A stretch of DNA of 64,000 nt from Lewinella sp. LCG006 (GTDB lineage: Bacteria; Bacteroidota; Bacteroidia; Chitinophagales; Saprospiraceae), in contig NZ_CP160680.1 of NCBI RefSeq assembly GCF_040784935.1, positions 7,421,802-7,485,801 of the forward strand, read 5' to 3'. The notes beneath the pieces were generated by a model. That model saw nothing but the letters and a program-made list of their open reading frames with translations. It was not told the DNA's origin and made no database searches. The translations under genes and the position numbers were made by a program. Positions 61,380 through 64,000 of this stretch are shown here, in pieces. Position 1 is the stretch's first letter. Every line of letters starts with the position of its first letter.

Positions 61380-61895
61380 CTAATTGGCTTGTTTTCGGTG
61401 ATAAGTGAGTGTAGCACCATTGGCTCCCAACAAACTTAACTCCAGTATTTCTTCGGTTTGATTCAAGATCGCAAAACACATTTTTTCATAAGCACTAGCC
61501 AACACAAAACAAGGTACTTCAGGCCCCTGGCCTCCGGTACATGCCTCTGGACAAACCTGGTAGTAAGTCATGTTTTCTTCTACCACTTTTTCTCCATTGT
61601 AATAGGAAACGTATTTTCCTGGCAGGAACCTCACTGCTTCATTTTCATCATAAGCGGCAACCCACTCCCCCATCATGCCATTGAATCCAATCGGCGCCTG
61701 CGCTACTCCCTTTATGGAATAGGAAACGGGGATGGAGTCGGCAGGAAGGCTTGCCAGTGGTTCGTTGAAGGTATTCACCTTAGGAGAAACGTAAGCAGCC
61801 TCACCTACAGGAACCGCGTTGGTGGCAGCATTAGGTTTTGGCGTATCACAGGCTCCTAGCAACAAAGAAAATAGAAAAAGACTCAGGTATTTCAT
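61380..61895 (-). CDS. Lipoprotein of unknown function (171 aa)
   Basis: Lipobox LLLGAC at residues 11-16 of MKYLSLFLFSLLLGACDTPK. The mature part is short and beta-rich (GKYVSYYNGEKVVEENMTYY) with four cysteines in VCPEACTGGQGPEVPCFVLA and KMCFAIL. No recognised domain. Expressed toward the 444-aa gene on the same strand. The 270 bp between it and gldA hold only the gldA promoter. Confidence 0.62.
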   Translation of the reverse strand: MKYLSLFLFSLLLGACDTPKPNAATNAVPVGEAAYVSPKVNTFNEPLASLPADSIPVSYSIKGVAQAPIGFNGMMGEWVAAYDENEAVRFLPGKYVSYYNGEKVVEENMTYYQVCPEACTGGQGPEVPCFVLASAYEKMCFAILNQTEEILELSLLGANGATLTYHRKQAN

Positions 61896-62113
61896 GTTTT
61901 CAGGCTTTGTCTGTTGGTAAAAATACTAATTATGAATTAGTTCTACGCTTATATTAACGTTTTACCCTTGGTTCGTGTTGGGTAAATGTACAGACCGAAG
62001 TATTTGCCTGCATTTACAACCCTTCTTTATGAAATACGCTCCTTTGATTTGGAGCGTTAATAACAGGATTGTTGACCAATTTTTCGGACAAAAAGTGGTT
62101 TGGTCTACCCAAA

Positions 62114-62145
62114 TTGCTTTGTTGTCGGTATACCTGTTATTTTTG
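62114..62145 (+). promoter_or_regulatory. Promoter of gldA
   Basis: TTG (62114-62116), 21-nt spacer, TATTTTTG (62138-62145), 19 nt before the ATG at 62165. Confidence 0.6.
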
Positions 62146-62164
62146 CGGTAGCAAAAGCTATAAT

Positions 62165-63085
62165 ATGTCAGTTCAAGTTGAGCAGTTAACGAAAATTTAC
62201 GGTACCCAACGCGCGGTAGACCATATTGCCTTTGAAGCAAAACCTGGAGAAATCCTGGGCTTTCTAGGGCCAAACGGTGCAGGAAAGACGACCACCATGA
62301 AAATGATTACCGGTTACTTGCCGCCCAGTGAAGGGAAATTGAGTGTCTGTGGTATTGATGTTGTGGAAGACACCCTGACTGCTCAACGGGAGATTGGCTA
62401 CCTTCCGGAAAACAATCCGCTTTACAAGGACATGTACGTGAGAGAATACCTGACTTTTGTGGCACGCATCCACAAGTTGAGTAAACCTAACAAGCGTATC
62501 AACGAGCTCATTGACATGACCGGGTTGGGTCGCGAACAGCACAAGCCCATTGGAGCCTTGTCAAAAGGATACCGCCAGCGGGTGGGCTTGGCACAAGCGA
62601 TGATTCACGACCCACAAGTGCTCATTCTTGACGAACCTACCTCTGGGCTAGACCCTAATCAGTTGGCGGAAATCCGTAGCTTAATCAAGCAACTGGGAGA
62701 GCAGAAAACGGTGATCTTTTCTACCCACATCATGCAAGAAGTGCAAGCCCTTTGTGACCGGGTCATCATCATCAATCGGGGTAAGCTCGTGGCCAATGAT
62801 CCAATTGAAAGATTGCAATCGCGGCTTCAGGGAGAAACCATCGTGACGGTTGCTTTTGCAAAAGCGGTACAGAAGGCAGACCTGGCAGCCATCTCCGGTG
62901 TGAGGACGGTTGAATCTTTTGGTAAAAACCGCTGGCGACTAGCTTCCGTAGGTAAACAAGATATCCGTGAGGCTATTTTCCAATTAGCGGTACAGCAAAA
63001 TGCGCCTTTGCTAGAGTTGCGGCGCGATGAACTCAGCATAGAAGATGTTTTCCGCCAACTGACCGAACAAAAAGTGAAGGCATGA
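62165..63085 (+). CDS. gldA: Gliding motility-associated ABC transporter ATP-binding protein GldA
   Basis: 306 residues from the ATG at 62165 (MSVQVEQLTKIYGTQRAVDH). Walker A FLGPNGAGKTTTMKMI, Q-loop YLPENNPLYKDMYV, signature LSKGYRQRVGLAQAM, Walker B LILDEPTSGLDPNQ and H-loop IFSTHIMQEV. The C-terminal extension and match to the GldA type, together with gldF downstream, support the name over a generic ABC-2 ATPase. It powers the GldFG permease, needed for gliding in Flavobacterium johnsoniae, though not in all gliders. Confidence 0.9.
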   Translation: MSVQVEQLTKIYGTQRAVDHIAFEAKPGEILGFLGPNGAGKTTTMKMITGYLPPSEGKLSVCGIDVVEDTLTAQREIGYLPENNPLYKDMYVREYLTFVARIHKLSKPNKRINELIDMTGLGREQHKPIGALSKGYRQRVGLAQAMIHDPQVLILDEPTSGLDPNQLAEIRSLIKQLGEQKTVIFSTHIMQEVQALCDRVIIINRGKLVANDPIERLQSRLQGETIVTVAFAKAVQKADLAAISGVRTVESFGKNRWRLASVGKQDIREAIFQLAVQQNAPLLELRRDELSIEDVFRQLTEQKVKA

Positions 63086-63768
63086 AGTATGGTTTGAACC
63101 TGGTTTTAGTGTTATGCTTTTGGGGTCTCAATGCACAAACTACTGACAGCGTTTTGGTAGATGTGAATTTCCGTTTTACAGATGGTCTTTATGCCAATGC
63201 AGAAGCATTACGCACCAACCAACCGAGTACGGCCTTTAATGTACTGGCGGGCAATTTGGTTTTGCAAGAAGAAGAGTACCTTTTGAAAGTAGAAAATTTA
63301 TTTCCCAAGGGCCGCCCCGACTTACCGATTGAGCTCCAGGAAGTAGATTTCATCTGCGTCAACGGTTTTCCTTACATCCGCGCGTATGTGGATACGACCC
63401 GCAATTTTACGGTCTATGCTGGTCTACGTGTTAGAGGGCGATTATGTTATTATGCCTATGAGCAAAAACGGCCGGATACGGTACTCATCAAAGCCTATAA
63501 CCCCATGACTGGCAGACCGTTTCGGCAGCAAAATGTCATCCGGGAAAAAACTCACCTTACGGAACGCATCCTTGTCCTGGCCACCGGCGAAATCAGTCCT
63601 TACGATAGATTGAATATGATACGCCTGATGGCGGATGATGTGGCCCTCACCAAAACGATTGAAAGCCTTACAGTACAGGAAGCTGAAGAGCGCCTCCAAC
63701 GCACCCTACTCATTTATGATGATCGCCACCCCATCTATCTGCCCGCACGTTCGGAACCTACCAATTAG
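63082..63768 (+). CDS. Secreted/periplasmic protein of unknown function between gldA and gldF
   Basis: 228 residues. Start codon overlaps the gldA stop (ATGA), so the two are translationally coupled. Signal peptide MKYGLNLVLVLCFWGLNAQ. Mature part is mixed alpha/beta with FRFTDGLYANAEALRTNQPS and YYAYEQKRPDTVLIKAYNPM; I do not recognise a domain. No T9SS tail. Its position inside the gld cluster suggests an envelope role linked to the ABC transporter, by context only. Confidence 0.6.
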   Translation: MKYGLNLVLVLCFWGLNAQTTDSVLVDVNFRFTDGLYANAEALRTNQPSTAFNVLAGNLVLQEEEYLLKVENLFPKGRPDLPIELQEVDFICVNGFPYIRAYVDTTRNFTVYAGLRVRGRLCYYAYEQKRPDTVLIKAYNPMTGRPFRQQNVIREKTHLTERILVLATGEISPYDRLNMIRLMADDVALTKTIESLTVQEAEERLQRTLLIYDDRHPIYLPARSEPTN

Positions 63769-63895
63769 ATTAGCACAAACACCATTGCTTTTGTATTTTT
63801 GCAAATAATTTGTGACAATCATTTGGCACACAATCATCCAAGTAATTTGACGGAAATAACTTATTCCATTTTTGATCCGTCACCAAAGAAAGCTC

Positions 63896-64000
63896 ATGCT
63901 CAGTATTTTTCGTAAAGAAATCAATCTGTTTTTCAGCTCCCTGATCGGCTACATCGTTATCGGTGTCTTCTTGGTAGTACTGGGTCTATTTATGTTTGTC
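63896..64000 (+). CDS. gldF: Gliding motility ABC transporter permease GldF, N-terminal part only
   Basis: First 35 codons are inside the window: MLSIFRKEINLFFSSLIGYI then VIGVFLVVLGLFMFV, matching the GldF start (FRKEINxFFSSLIGYIVIGVFL), and containing the first membrane span. The gene continues past the edge. The gap of 127 bp from the preceding gene contains a TATTTTTG box at 63794-63801, a possible own promoter. Confidence 0.88.
   Translation, partial: MLSIFRKEINLFFSSLIGYIVIGVFLVVLGLFMFV

Overview
The window looks like chromosomal DNA of a marine or freshwater Bacteroidota, most likely in the Saprospiria (Lewinella/Haliscomenobacter type). Evidence: several proteins carry C-terminal type IX secretion (T9SS) sorting domains. 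The right end holds gldA and the start of gldF (gliding ABC transporter). Many genes have the Bacteroidota -7 promoter box TAnnTTTG. TonB receptor, DUF819 and baeRF-type genes also fit. This assignment rests on gene content only; no database search was possible.

Layout. 0-3.5 kb: end of an AI-2E family permease, a YtxH stress protein, a baeRF-type protein, a DksA/TraR-like protein without zinc cysteines, and an FNT channel. 3.9-16 kb: a large BNR/sortilin-type secreted protein; a compact minus-strand unit (TPR + FGE-like protein, ECF sigma factor, putative anti-sigma factor); a NUDIX-type regulator; a TonB receptor preceded by a structured RNA; truA; an FMN reductase. 16-28.5 kb: typA, a 1637-aa T9SS adhesin-like protein with nine exact-length 51-aa repeats, a RibD-C reductase, an acetyltransferase, an AraC regulator and a DUF819 permease. 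28.5-40 kb: a secreted metallophosphoesterase, an OmpA-like lipoprotein, a CocE/NonD hydrolase and a tandem triplication of delta-60-repeat T9SS proteins. 40-51 kb: an Fe-S protein with a GNAT partner, a DEAD-box helicase, ybaK, pyrF, msrB, a secreted nuclease-like protein, nifU-like and mrp Fe-S genes, and an RNA methyltransferase. 51-64 kb: a Crp/Fnr regulator, a nest of intergenic repeats, pepT, the second copy of the structured RNA, a P-loop kinase-like protein, argS, glnS, tmRNA, a dipeptidase, two uncharacterised genes, gldA, a small secreted protein and the start of gldF.

Most notable are non-coding features. (1) A structured RNA of about 225-230 nt occurs twice (about 14.2-14.46 kb on the minus strand; 53.79-54.01 kb on the plus strand). 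Primary sequence has diverged but helices are kept by compensatory changes, and each copy follows a TAnnTTTG promoter. I cannot assign it to a known family. (2) Four 162-164 bp palindromic elements form two subfamilies. They share a terminal inverted repeat and all are bounded by TA dinucleotides, as expected for MITEs moved by a Tc1/mariner/IS630-type transposase; two of them end within 35 bp of a start codon. (3) A GTGTAAG-type short repeat recurs just after stop codons. No CRISPR array, prophage, transposase gene or tRNA gene was seen.
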